In this document: positions 8,007-16,600 of the stretch, one piece after another
Numbering within the stretch: position 1 is the stretch's first letter
Layout of the letters: each line of letters begins with the position of its first letter
Origin: Streptomyces hygroscopicus subsp. hygroscopicus
GTDB taxonomy: Bacteria; Actinomycetota; Actinomycetes; Streptomycetales; Streptomycetaceae
NCBI RefSeq assembly: GCF_030269125.1
Contig: NZ_BSSM01000010.1
Coordinates: 248,001-312,000 of the forward strand
Length of the DNA: 64,000 nt
Direction: 5' to 3'
The notes under the pieces: generated by a model
Told to the model about the DNA's origin: nothing
Seen by the model: the letters and a program-made list of their open reading frames with translations, nothing else
Database searches by the model: none
Translations under genes and position numbers: made by a program

Positions 8007-8430
8007 GGTGGTACAAGCTTTACGGGGCCGAGGGTCGCCCCCCGGGCTAACGCGTAGGTGGTTCAAGCGGTGACGCTATCGCGCGCCGAATGTTCCTGTC
8101 CCCGGGACCCCAACCCCCTGGCGTCACTCACAGTAAAACTGTGGATACGCTCCGTGTCTAGGGGGTGTGCGGTCCCAAATCGGGAGAGCGCGCGCCGGGT
8201 TGACGTACCCAGACGTCAGACGCCCGAACCGTCGTGCGTCCGCCGCCGCATGCAGTGTCACACGACACGGCACCCTAACGGGAACACGATCAGCGATCGG
8301 GTGCCACCGCGACGCCTCCGGGCACGGTCCCGACCGTCCCCCGCCGGGTTCGGGCGGGATTCGGGCGCGGCCCCGACGGGCCCGGCAGGGCCCGGACCGG
8401 ATCCGGGCGGGAACCGGACGTGGATCGCGC
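8007..8430. other. Upstream region of the sigH operon
   Basis: These 424 bp separate prsH from the UBP zinc-finger gene and should contain the multiple sigH promoters known in S. coelicolor. I see a GTGTC-N4-GACAC inverted repeat at 8255-8268 and an AGTGA/TCAC-rich patch near 8115-8135 that resembles BldD half-sites, but I cannot assign promoters with confidence. No coding frame is supported. Confidence 0.45.
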
Positions 8431-8691
8431 TCAGACGAGTACGTGGTCCACGAAGCACCACCGCCAGTCCTCGCCCGGTTCGAACGACCGCATCACCGGA
8501 TGACCGGACCGCTCATGGTGCCCGGTCGCGTGCCGGCCCGGCGAGGAGTCGCAGCAGCCGACGTGGCCGCAGGTGAGGCAGAGCCGCAGCTGGACCGGGT
8601 GCGTCCCGTTCGCCAGGCACTCCGGACACGTCGCGGACCGCGGCTCGGGTTCCGGATGTGGCAGCGCGTCGGCGTGCGTGCACTGTTTCAT
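8431..8691 (-). CDS. UBP-type zinc finger domain protein
   Basis: This 86-residue protein is essentially one zf-UBP domain, with ligands in the pattern CxxC (ATCPEC), CLTCGHVGCC and histidines in GRHATGHHERSGHPV. In eukaryotes this fold binds the free C-terminus of ubiquitin; in actinobacteria its role is not settled. The ATG at 8689-8691 (MKQCTHAD) matches the usual start. It overlaps no other gene and is divergent from the antiporter, leaving 62 bp for both promoters. Confidence 0.88.
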   Translation of the reverse strand: MKQCTHADALPHPEPEPRSATCPECLANGTHPVQLRLCLTCGHVGCCDSSPGRHATGHHERSGHPVMRSFEPGEDWRWCFVDHVLV

Positions 8692-8753
8692 GATTGCCAG
8701 ATTACGACGGGTGTGCGGATGGCCGCGCGGAAAAACGAGGGTGGGCGAGAAGC

Positions 8754-10349
8754 ATGGACGTGATGCCCCTGCTGTTGCTGGTCGCGGGCAGTGCCGCGGT
8801 CGCCGGGGCCGCCCGGCGCACCCCGGTGCCCGCACCGCTGCTCCTGGTCGCGGTGGGCCTGGCGGTGTCGTACGTCCCCGGAATCCCCGACTACACCCTC
8901 GAACCCGACGTGGTCCTGCCCCTGGTGCTGCCCCCGCTGCTCTACAAGGAGGGCACCGAAAGCTCCTACCTGGACCTGCGCGCGCAGATGCGCCCCGTGG
9001 GACTGCTCTCCGTCGGGTACGTCCTCTTCGCGACCTTCGTCGTCGGCTGGGCCGCCTATCTCGTCGTACCGGGGCTGCCGCTGCCCGCCGCGCTGGTGCT
9101 CGGCGCGGTCGTGGCGCCCACCGACGCGGTCGCGGCCGCCGCGATCGCCCGCCGGGTCGGGCTGCCGTCCCGGATCACCACGATCCTCCAGGGCGAGTCC
9201 CTGCTGAACGACGCCACCGCCATCACCGCCTACAAGGTCGCCGTCGCGGCCGCCGTCGGCGCGGGCTCCACCTGGGCGGGCGGCGTCGAGGAGTTCCTGC
9301 GCGCCGCGGTCGGCGGCGTGGTCGTCGGCCTGGTGCTCATGGTCCCGATCCACTGGCTGCGCACCCGCCTGACCGAGGCCCTGCTGCAGAACACCCTCTC
9401 CCTGCTGATCCCGTTCGTCGCCTACGGGGTCGCCGAACAGCTGCACGCCTCGGGTGTGCTCGCGGTCGTCGTGGTCGCCGTCTACCTCGGCCACCGCGCC
9501 TGGGAGGTCGACTTCGCCACCCGGCTCCAGGAGGAGGCCGTGTGGCGGATGGTCGCCTTCGTGCTGGAGTCGGCCGTGTTCGCCCTGATCGGTCTCCAGC
9601 TGCCGCCCATCCTCCAGGGCCTCGCCGCCTACCACGGGGCCGACGCGGCCTGGTACGCCGTCGCCGTCTTCCTGGTCGTGGTGGCGGCCCGGTTCGCGTG
9701 GACGTTCCCGGCGACCTTCCTGCCGCGCTTCCTCTCCCGGCGCGTCCGGGAGCGCGAGGAGGACCCCACCTGGCGGGCGCCGGTCGTGGTCTCCTGGGCC
9801 GCGATGCGGGGCGTGGTGTCCCTGGCCATCGCCTTCTCCGTCCCCGAGACCGTGCGGGGCGGCGCACCCTTCCCGCAGCGCAACCTGATCCTCTTCCTGA
9901 CCTTCACCACGGTCATCGGCACCCTGGTCGTGCAGGGACTCACGCTCGCCCCGCTGATCCGCCTGATGAGGTTCCCCGGCCGCGACCGCCAGGCCGAGAC
10001 GCTGGCCGAGGCCAACGCCCAGGCGCAGGCGTCCCTGGCCGCCGAACGCCGCCTGGACGAACTCCTCGCCGACGAACGCAACGCCCTGCCGCCGCCGCTC
10101 GCCGACCGGCTGCGCGACGTCCTGGAGCGCCGCCGCAACGCCGTCTGGGAGCGCCTCGGCCAGGTGAACCCCATCACCGGCGAGTCCGTGGACGACACCT
10201 ACCGCCGGCTGTCCCGCGCGATGATCAGCGCCGAACGCGAGGTCTTCGTGCGGCTGCGCGACCGCCGCTACATCGACGACGAGATGCTGCGCGCCCTGCT
10301 GCGCCACCTCGACCTGGAGGAGGCGGCGGCCTACCGGGAGGCGGCGTAG
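8754..10349 (+). CDS. Na+/H+ antiporter, CPA1 (NhaP/NHE) family
   Basis: This 531-residue membrane protein has about twelve hydrophobic segments over residues 1-410. The CPA1 signature GAVVAPTDAVAAAAIARR is at about residue 115, and GESLLNDATAI follows at about 145; these Asp residues are the usual ion-binding positions. The last 120 residues form a hydrophilic Arg/Glu-rich cytoplasmic tail, probably regulatory. The family exports Na+ (or K+) in exchange for protons. The ATG at 8754 is preceded by a GAGAAG ribosome site. The gene ends 3 bp before the convergent desulfhydrase gene. Confidence 0.9.
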   Translation: MDVMPLLLLVAGSAAVAGAARRTPVPAPLLLVAVGLAVSYVPGIPDYTLEPDVVLPLVLPPLLYKEGTESSYLDLRAQMRPVGLLSVGYVLFATFVVGWAAYLVVPGLPLPAALVLGAVVAPTDAVAAAAIARRVGLPSRITTILQGESLLNDATAITAYKVAVAAAVGAGSTWAGGVEEFLRAAVGGVVVGLVLMVPIHWLRTRLTEALLQNTLSLLIPFVAYGVAEQLHASGVLAVVVVAVYLGHRAWEVDFATRLQEEAVWRMVAFVLESAVFALIGLQLPPILQGLAAYHGADAAWYAVAVFLVVVAARFAWTFPATFLPRFLSRRVREREEDPTWRAPVVVSWAAMRGVVSLAIAFSVPETVRGGAPFPQRNLILFLTFTTVIGTLVVQGLTLAPLIRLMRFPGRDRQAETLAEANAQAQASLAAERRLDELLADERNALPPPLADRLRDVLERRRNAVWERLGQVNPITGESVDDTYRRLSRAMISAEREVFVRLRDRRYIDDEMLRALLRHLDLEEAAAYREAA

Positions 10350-10352
10350 GGC

Positions 10353-11255
10353 TCAGGGCCCTCCGGGGAACGGCCGGCCGGTGACGACGGCCGCGAGCGT
10401 CGTGCCGCGCGGGAAGGCACCCTCCTCGGCGAGGGCGACAAGTCCGTAGAGCGACTTGGCGACATAGAGACGTTCCACGGGCAGTCCGTGCCGGTCCTCG
10501 AAGTCCTCGGCGAACGCGTCGAGTTCGGGAGTCGTACGGGCGTATCCCCCGAAGTGGAAGCGGTCGTCCAGGGACCAGTCGCCGGTACGGCCGCCGAAGG
10601 CACGTTCCTGCAACGCCTGTACCTCGGCCGCCAGGAAGCCGCCCTTGAGGACCGGCACGCCGAGCGCTCGCTGCCCCCGCCCCAGCCCGGCGGCGAGCCC
10701 CGCGAGCGTGCCGCCGGTGCCGCAGGCGACCGCGACGACGTCGGCATGCCCGCGCAGCTCCTCCCCGAGGGCCGTGCAGCCGCGCACCGCCGCGGCGTTG
10801 CTGCCGCCCTCGGGCACGACGTACGCCCCCTCGGCACCGGCCGCGCGCAGGATCGCCGCCAGCGTCTCCGGCTCGGCCTTGCGCCGATAGGTCGACCTGT
10901 CGACGAAGTGCAGCCGCATCCCGTCGGCCGCGCACCGGGCGAGGGAGGGGTTGAGCGGCCGATCGGCCAGCTCCTGCCCGCGCACCACGCCGGTGGTGGC
11001 CAGTCCGAGCAGCCGCCCGGCCGCCGCGGTGGCCCGCAGGTGGTTGGAGTAGGCCCCGCCGAAGGTGACCAGCGCCCGCCCGCCGGCCGCACCGATGTTC
11101 GGTACGAGCTTGCGCCACTTGTTGCCGATCAGCTCGGGGTGAATCAGGTCGTCCCGCTTGAGCAGCAGCCGGAGCCCGCGCCGCTCGAACCGCTCGTCCC
11201 GCAGCTCCCGCAGGGGGGAGGGGAGGCGGGGGGCGAGGGGATCGCTGCTGGTCAC
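10353..11255 (-). CDS. PLP-dependent D-cysteine desulfhydrase / ACC deaminase family protein
   Basis: This protein of about 300 residues has the tryptophan-synthase-beta fold. The PLP lysine lies in LIGNKWRKL, the family loop FGGAYSNHL follows, and the phosphate-binding ACGTGGTLAG is present. The family contains D-cysteine desulfhydrase (D-cysteine to pyruvate, H2S and ammonia) and ACC deaminase; sequence alone does not decide between them. I use the GTG at 11253-11255 (VTSSDPLAP); an in-frame ATG at 11396 would add 47 residues of low-complexity sequence. The gene is divergent from eshA, sharing a promoter region of about 214 bp. Confidence 0.85.
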   Translation of the reverse strand: MTSSDPLAPRLPSPLRELRDERFERRGLRLLLKRDDLIHPELIGNKWRKLVPNIGAAGGRALVTFGGAYSNHLRATAAAGRLLGLATTGVVRGQELADRPLNPSLARCAADGMRLHFVDRSTYRRKAEPETLAAILRAAGAEGAYVVPEGGSNAAAVRGCTALGEELRGHADVVAVACGTGGTLAGLAAGLGRGQRALGVPVLKGGFLAAEVQALQERAFGGRTGDWSLDDRFHFGGYARTTPELDAFAEDFEDRHGLPVERLYVAKSLYGLVALAEEGAFPRGTTLAAVVTGRPFPGGP

Positions 11256-11469
11256 GGTGCCATTGTCGCCGACGGCGAGGGAACCGGCCACCACGCGCCC
11301 GCCTCCGGCCGACGCCCCGCGGACCTCGACAGAGTTCGCCTTTCTGCCCACTAGTCCGATGATCCATTCCCCCTCTTTCGGGTAATGGCGTGACAACCGT
11401 GCGTGATGGGACGCTCGATGCGAGACCGGTCCGTTGCGGCCGGTGCGTTACATGGGAGGGCATTTCCAT

Positions 11470-12876
11470 ATGTCGGTAGGCGAAGAGGTCCGCACGGATC
11501 AGGGCAAGCCGCAGCAGTCCCTCGGGACCGCGGCAGCGCGGAACCTGGCCACCACCACCAAGTCCGTTCCGCAGATGCAGGAGATCAGCTCCCGCTGGCT
11601 GCTGCGCACGCTCCCCTGGGTGGACATCCAGGGCGGCACGTACCGGGTGAACCGCCGGCTGACCTACGCCGTAGGCGACGGCCGCATCACCTTCGTCAAG
11701 ACCGGGGGCCAGGTGGAGGTCATCCCGGCCGAACTCGGCGAACTCCCGGCCCTGCGGTCGTACGAGGACGAGGACGTGCTCGCCGAGCTGGCCCGGCGCT
11801 GCCGCCAGCGCGACTTCGCACCCGGCGAGGTGATCGCCGACTTCGGCAACCGGAACGACGGGGTGTACCTGCTCGCCCACGGCCGCGTCGAGAAGATCGG
11901 CACCGGTCCCTACGGCGACGACTCGGTCCTCGGTGTCCTCGCCGACGGCGCCTACTTCGGCGACCAGGCGCTGCTGGATCCGGACGCCATCTGGGAGTTC
12001 ACGGTCCGCGCGGACACGGCCAGCACCGTGCTGATCCTCAGCCGCCAGGACTTCGAGCAGATCGCGGAGCGCTCGGACTCGCTGCGCGCCCACCTGGAGC
12101 GGCTGCGCTCGATCCCGGAGCAGCGCACCAACAGGTACGGAGAGAAGGAGGTCGACCTCGCGGCCGGCCACTCCGGGGAGCCCGACATCCCGCACACCTT
12201 CGTCGACTACGAGCCCCGGCCCCGCGAGTACGAGCTGAGCATCGCCCAGACCGTGCTGCGCATCCACTCCCGCGTGGCCGACCTCTACAACCAGCCGATG
12301 AACCAGACCGAGCAGCAACTGCGGCTCACCGTCGAGGCGCTGAAGGAGCGCCAGGAGCACGAGCTGATCAACAACCCGGAGTTCGGCCTGCTCAGCAACT
12401 GCGAGTACGACCAGCGGATCCAGCCGCACGACGGCGTACCCGGCCCGGACGACATGGACGAGCTGCTCAGCCGCCGCCGCGGGACCAAGCTGTTCCTCGC
12501 CCACCCGCGCGCGATCGCCGCGTTCGGACGCGAGCTGAACAAGCGGGGCCTGGTGCCGGAGACCATCGACATGGGCGGCAACCGCATCCCCACCTGGCGC
12601 GGGGTGCCCCTCTTCCCGTGCAGCAAGATCCCGATCAGCGAGGCGCGCACCACCTCGATCATCGCGATGCGCACCGGCGAGGAGGAGCAGGGCGTCATCG
12701 GCCTGCGCCAGTCCGGCATCCCGGACGAGATCGAGCCGAGCCTGTCCGTCCGCTTCATGGGGATCAACGAGCAGGCGATCATCAAGTACCTGGTCACGGC
12801 CTACTACTCGGCCGCCGTCCTGGTCCCCGACGCGCTCGGCGTGCTGGAGAACGTCGAGATCGGCCGGTGGAGGTGA
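11470..12876 (+). CDS. eshA: Family 2B encapsulin shell protein EshA with cyclic-nucleotide-binding domain
   Basis: This 468-residue protein matches Streptomyces EshA. The N- and C-terminal parts (about 1-95 and 215-468) are the HK97-type shell fold of the family 2 encapsulins. A cNMP-binding domain is inserted at about residues 101-210, with the beta-barrel stretch DGVYLLAHGRVEKIG and the phosphate-cassette-like region GVLADGAYFGDQALLD. Family 2B shells assemble into protein nanocompartments that enclose a cargo enzyme. In S. griseus and S. coelicolor, EshA affects differentiation and antibiotic production. The ATG at 11470 follows a GGGAGGGC ribosome site. The polyprenyl diphosphate synthase gene starts 112 bp downstream in the same direction, the known cargo type. 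The cassette lacks the classic Arg that grips the cyclic phosphate, so ligand binding is uncertain. Confidence 0.93.
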   Translation: MSVGEEVRTDQGKPQQSLGTAAARNLATTTKSVPQMQEISSRWLLRTLPWVDIQGGTYRVNRRLTYAVGDGRITFVKTGGQVEVIPAELGELPALRSYEDEDVLAELARRCRQRDFAPGEVIADFGNRNDGVYLLAHGRVEKIGTGPYGDDSVLGVLADGAYFGDQALLDPDAIWEFTVRADTASTVLILSRQDFEQIAERSDSLRAHLERLRSIPEQRTNRYGEKEVDLAAGHSGEPDIPHTFVDYEPRPREYELSIAQTVLRIHSRVADLYNQPMNQTEQQLRLTVEALKERQEHELINNPEFGLLSNCEYDQRIQPHDGVPGPDDMDELLSRRRGTKLFLAHPRAIAAFGRELNKRGLVPETIDMGGNRIPTWRGVPLFPCSKIPISEARTTSIIAMRTGEEEQGVIGLRQSGIPDEIEPSLSVRFMGINEQAIIKYLVTAYYSAAVLVPDALGVLENVEIGRWR

Positions 12877-12988
12877 CGTTTCCGCACGTCGCGGCCGTGT
12901 TCCCGGCAGCCGGGAGGGGTACATCCTCGGGGTACGCGTCCGGCCGGGCCGGTACCGCCGGTGCCCGCGGACCTGTCGAGGGGGAGAC

Positions 12989-14125
12989 ATGGCCGAGTTC
13001 ATGACGGAGACCGAACAACGTCTTCCCGGTGTGCCGCACCCCGGCACACCGGGGGACCGGTCGGGGACCGGTGACGCCGGCCCCGGCCCGCTCGACGGGC
13101 AGGAGGCGCCCGCGCTGCTGGAGCGGACCCGGGGCCTGGTCGACCCGGCGATGCGTGCCGCCGTCGAGTCGCTGCCCGGCTCCATGCGTCGGATCGCGCG
13201 CTACCACTTCGGCTGGGAGCACGCGGACGGCACCCCGGCCGCGGGCAACGCGGGCAAGGCGATCCGCCCGGCCCTGGTGCTCGCCGCGGCCACCGCGCTC
13301 GGCGGCACGGAGGCCCGGACGGCCGCCGTGCGGGCCGCGGCGGCGGTGGAACTGGTCCACAACTTCACACTGCTGCACGACGACGTGATGGACCGGGACC
13401 CCACCCGCAGGCACCGGCCCACGGCGTGGACCGTCTTCGGGGACACCGACGCGATCCTCGCCGGGGACGCGCTCCAGGCGCTCGCGCTGCGGCTGCTGGC
13501 CGAGGACCCGCACCCGGCGGCGGCGCCGGCCGCCGCCCGGCTGGCGGACTGCGTGGTGCAGCTGTGCGCCGGCCAGCACACCGACACCGACCTGGAGCAG
13601 CGCGCCCCGGACGAGGTCACGCTGGACGAGGTGCTGGCCATGGCCGAGGCGAAGACCGGCGCGCTGCTCGGCTGCGCCTGCGCCCTCGGCGCGCTGTACG
13701 CCGGGGCGGGGCCCGAGGAGGTGGCCGCGCTGGACGGTTTCGGCCGGCAGGCGGGGCTCGCCTTCCAGCTGATCGACGACGTCATCGGCATATGGGGCGA
13801 CCCGCTGCGCACCGGCAAGCCGGCCGGTGCGGACCTCGCGGCCCGCAAGAAGTCCCTGCCGGTGGTGGCGGCGCTCGTCTCCGGCACTCCGGCGGCGGCC
13901 GAACTGGCGGCGCTGTACGGGAAGCCGCACATCGCCGGGGACAGCGAGGGGATCGCGCGGACCGCGCTGGCCGTGGAACAGGCCGGCGGCCGGGACTGGG
14001 CGCAGGCGGAGGCGGCCGACCGCATGGCCCGTGCGATGCAGGAGCTGGCGCGGGCGATCCCCGACCCGGAGGCGGCGGGCGGGCTGCTGGCCCTCGCCGA
14101 GTTCGTGACCCGGCGCAGCAGTTGA
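12989..14125 (+). CDS. Polyprenyl diphosphate synthase, probable encapsulin cargo
   Basis: This 378-residue isoprenyl synthase has the IPP-binding GKAIRP (K90, R93), the first Asp-rich motif DDVMD (131-135) with R140/R141, and a second motif DDVIGIWGD (263-271). Phe126 is five residues before the first Asp, which in this family limits products to about C15-C20. The first 40 residues, rich in Pro, Gly and Asp, are predicted to be disordered and lie outside the enzyme fold, as in family 2 encapsulin cargoes whose disordered N-terminus directs loading. eshA is immediately upstream in the same direction. The ATG follows a GGGGGAG ribosome site. Encapsulation and product length are inferred. Confidence 0.92.
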   Translation: MAEFMTETEQRLPGVPHPGTPGDRSGTGDAGPGPLDGQEAPALLERTRGLVDPAMRAAVESLPGSMRRIARYHFGWEHADGTPAAGNAGKAIRPALVLAAATALGGTEARTAAVRAAAAVELVHNFTLLHDDVMDRDPTRRHRPTAWTVFGDTDAILAGDALQALALRLLAEDPHPAAAPAAARLADCVVQLCAGQHTDTDLEQRAPDEVTLDEVLAMAEAKTGALLGCACALGALYAGAGPEEVAALDGFGRQAGLAFQLIDDVIGIWGDPLRTGKPAGADLAARKKSLPVVAALVSGTPAAAELAALYGKPHIAGDSEGIARTALAVEQAGGRDWAQAEAADRMARAMQELARAIPDPEAAGGLLALAEFVTRRSS

Positions 14126-14229
14126 GCACCCGGGCCCGCGCCGCCGGTCCGTCCGGCGGCCCGAAGGTCCCGGAGTCCCCGGGCCCGTGCGGCTCCTGAC
14201 CCCGCACGGTGTCCCCGGGGCTCCGGTCA

Positions 14230-14268
14230 GGCGGGCCCCGCGCACCCCCACAGTGCGCGGGACCCGCC
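14230..14268. terminator. Hairpin terminator after the polyprenyl synthase gene
   Basis: A 16-bp stem with one mismatch (14230-14245 with 14253-14268) and a 7-nt loop lie 105 bp after the stop codon and 15 bp before the next gene. Confidence 0.55.
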
Positions 14269-14283
14269 GTCTACCGTGGAGCC

Positions 14284-14616
14284 ATGCCGAAACCGTCCCG
14301 CATCCTGCACCTCACCGAGCGCTCCCTGTGGGAGACGGCCCGCGAGCGCGGCACCTACGAGCTGTCGACCCGGGGCCGCACCCTTGAGCAGGTGGGCTTC
14401 ATCCACTGCTCCACCCGCGAGCAACTTCCGCGCGTCGCCGCCTTCTTGTACGGCGAGTACGACGGCCCGGACGAGCTGGTGGTCCTGGTGGTGGACCCGG
14501 CCCTCCTGGACGTGCCGTTGAGGTACGAGGCGGCGGAGCCGGGGGGCGAGGAATTCCCGCATCTCTACGGCCCGTTGAAGGTCGCCGCCGTTGTGGATGT
14601 GGAGCCCTGGGAGTGA
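14284..14616 (+). CDS. DUF952 domain protein
   Basis: This 110-residue cytosolic protein is a full-length DUF952 domain, with ILHLTERSLWETA at the start and the typical GFIHCST motif at about residues 41-47. The fold resembles ADP-ribosyltransferases, but no function is established. The ATG at 14284 gives the usual family N-terminus. It is downstream of the polyprenyl synthase gene but separated by a hairpin, so it is probably transcribed on its own. It converges with the VOC-family gene. Confidence 0.85.
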   Translation: MPKPSRILHLTERSLWETARERGTYELSTRGRTLEQVGFIHCSTREQLPRVAAFLYGEYDGPDELVVLVVDPALLDVPLRYEAAEPGGEEFPHLYGPLKVAAVVDVEPWE

Positions 14617-14656
14617 AGTGCCGCGTGCCGTGAGGGAGCCCGGGTCGCCGGGGGGT

Positions 14657-15073
14657 TCAGTCCGCCGGACGCTGGAAGCAGCGCAGCAGGTTGCCCGCCG
14701 GGTCGCGGAAGGCGCAGTCGCGGACGCCCCACGGTTGGTCGGTCGGCTCCTGGAGCACGTCGGCGCCGGACTCGCGCAGCCGTTCCCACAGCGCGTCGCA
14801 GTCGTCGGTGGCCAGGATGACGCCGCGCAGCATGCCCTTGGCGAGCAGTTCGGCGAGCGCCTGCCGGTCGGCCGGGGAGGCGTCCGGGTTGGCGCCCGGG
14901 GGCTCCAGCACGATCTCCACGTCCGGCTGGAGCGGCGAGCCGACGGTCACCCATCGCATCCCCTCGAAGCCCACGTCGTTGCGGACCTCCAGACCGAGGA
15001 TGTCGCGGTAGAAGGCGAGGGCCTTGTCGTGGTCGTCCACGGCGACGAAGCACTGTGCGAGTCGTACGTTCAT
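14657..15073 (-). CDS. VOC superfamily (glyoxalase-like) protein
   Basis: This 138-residue protein has two beta-alpha-beta-beta-beta modules of the vicinal oxygen chelate fold: AFYRDILGLEV in the first half and RDPAGNLLRCFQ near the end. Metal ligands are not clear, so it may be an enzyme of unknown substrate or a binding or resistance protein. It lies 49 bp downstream of a short AraC-type regulator gene on the same strand, and the two probably form an operon. Confidence 0.85.
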   Translation of the reverse strand: MNVRLAQCFVAVDDHDKALAFYRDILGLEVRNDVGFEGMRWVTVGSPLQPDVEIVLEPPGANPDASPADRQALAELLAKGMLRGVILATDDCDALWERLRESGADVLQEPTDQPWGVRDCAFRDPAGNLLRCFQRPAD

Positions 15074-15122
15074 GCGGTCACGCTAAGGCGCTCGGGGCGT
15101 CGGCGCGCGCGGCTCGCGAAGA

Positions 15123-15521
15123 TCAGTAAGGGCGGCGGCCGGGCCGGGTGAACGTGCGCGCCACGCAGGACGGGATCACCGCGGCCGGCTCGTGCGAGGC
15201 CGCCCGGTAGGCGCTCGGCGTCTGGCCGACCAGCTCGGTGAACCGGGAACTGAAGGACCCCAGCGACGAACACCCCACGGCGAGGCACACCTCGGTCACC
15301 GTGAGATCGCCCCGGCGCAGCAACGCCTTGGCCCGCTCGATCCGGCGCGTCATGAGATAGCTGTACGGCGTCTCCCCGAACGCCTTGCGAAAGCTGCGCT
15401 GGAAGTGCCCGGCCGACATCAGCGCGCCGCGCGCCAACTCGCCCATCTCGAGCGGCTCGGCATACTCCCGGTCCATCCGATCCCGCACCCGTCGCAACCG
15501 CCGCAGATCCTCCACGTCCAC
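15123..15521 (-). CDS. Short AraC-family transcriptional regulator
   Basis: This 132-residue protein is mostly an AraC DNA-binding domain: first helix-turn-helix MGELARGALMSAGHFQRSF and second VTEVCLAVGCSSLGSFSSRF, followed by the family motif VGQTPSAYR. It lacks the usual effector-binding domain. It probably controls the adjacent downstream VOC gene. The start is the GTG at 15519-15521. Confidence 0.87.
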   Translation of the reverse strand: MDVEDLRRLRRVRDRMDREYAEPLEMGELARGALMSAGHFQRSFRKAFGETPYSYLMTRRIERAKALLRRGDLTVTEVCLAVGCSSLGSFSSRFTELVGQTPSAYRAASHEPAAVIPSCVARTFTRPGRRPY

Positions 15522-15856
15522 ACCCCCAGCTTGGCACAGCCCACCGACACCGGACCGGGGTTTCGGAAGGCGGGACTGGCCGGCGGGCGGCGGCGCACGG
15601 CGGCCGCGGCCCGGCGTCCCCTGCCTCCCACCGTCCCGGCACCCCCCGGCTCCCGCCCCGCGTGCCCTACGGCCATGACGCCGGCCCGCTGCGACTGCCG
15701 TGTCCTCCGCGGCAACGGCCCCTGCCTCGCTGTCACCGGCCCAGCTTCCCGTCGACGCCGTGAGCAGTCGCGGCCCCCGGCCCTTTCCCGCCCGCCCAGC
15801 GCGACGTATGGGATATTCCGCACATAGCCCCTAAGTGGACCTACAGGAGGCATGAC
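15522..15856. other. Divergent intergenic region
   Basis: These 335 bp lie between the AraC-type gene and the NAD(P)-binding protein gene. Apart from the strong AGGAGG ribosome site at 15845-15850 I see no recognisable element or gene. Confidence 0.5.
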
Positions 15857-16585
15857 ATGAAGGTCGCGGTCATCGGCGGTACCGGTCTGATCGGGTCGCA
15901 GGTCGTCGAGAAGCTGAACGCCGCCGGGCACGAGGCGGTGCCGTACTCGAAGTCCACCGGCGTCGACGTCCTCAGCGGTCGGGGTCTGGACGAGGCGGTC
16001 GCGGGAGCGGACGTCGTCGTCAACCTGACGAACTCGCCGACCTTCGACGAAGCCTCCCTCGCCTTCTTCCGGACCTCGATGGACAACCTCGTGGCCGCCG
16101 CGAAGAAGGGTGGCGTCGGCCACGTCGTCGTCCTGTCGATCGTCGGCGTGGACCGGGTGCCGGAGCTGGACTACTACCGCGCCAAGCTGCTTCAGGAAAA
16201 CATCCTCGCGGCCGGGGGAATCCCCTATTCCATCGTCCGGGCGACCCAGTTCATGGACTTCATGGAGGCCGTCATCTCCTGGACCGCCGACGCCCACTCC
16301 GTCCGGCTGCCCGCCACGCCCATCCAGCCCATCGCCTCCGGGGACGTGGCCGCCGCGGTGGCGGACGTCGCCGCGGGCCCCCCGCTCGACGGCATCCGCA
16401 ACATCGCGGGACCCGACGTCTTCACCCTGGACGAGCTGGGCCGGATCACCCTGTCCCGCAAGGGCGACGGCCGTACGGTCGTCACCGACCCCACGGCCGG
16501 CATGTTCGCCGCCGTCGAGGGGGACGTCCTCACGGACCGCCGGGCCCGACTCGCCCCCACCCACTACCGCGACTGGCTGTCCTGA
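15857..16585 (+). CDS. NmrA-like NAD(P)-binding SDR family protein
   Basis: This 242-residue protein has a Rossmann fold with the dinucleotide loop VIGGTGLIGSQVV at residues 5-17 and an atypical SDR layout like NmrA/YtfG proteins (VVVLSIVGVDRVPELDYYRAK). The typical Tyr-x3-Lys appears as YYRAK. Such proteins act as redox sensors, quinone reductases or epimerases; substrate is unknown. The ATG at 15857 is preceded by an almost ideal AGGAGG site, suggesting efficient translation. Confidence 0.88.
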   Translation: MKVAVIGGTGLIGSQVVEKLNAAGHEAVPYSKSTGVDVLSGRGLDEAVAGADVVVNLTNSPTFDEASLAFFRTSMDNLVAAAKKGGVGHVVVLSIVGVDRVPELDYYRAKLLQENILAAGGIPYSIVRATQFMDFMEAVISWTADAHSVRLPATPIQPIASGDVAAAVADVAAGPPLDGIRNIAGPDVFTLDELGRITLSRKGDGRTVVTDPTAGMFAAVEGDVLTDRRARLAPTHYRDWLS

Positions 16586-16600
16586 CCTCCCGTGCCGCTG

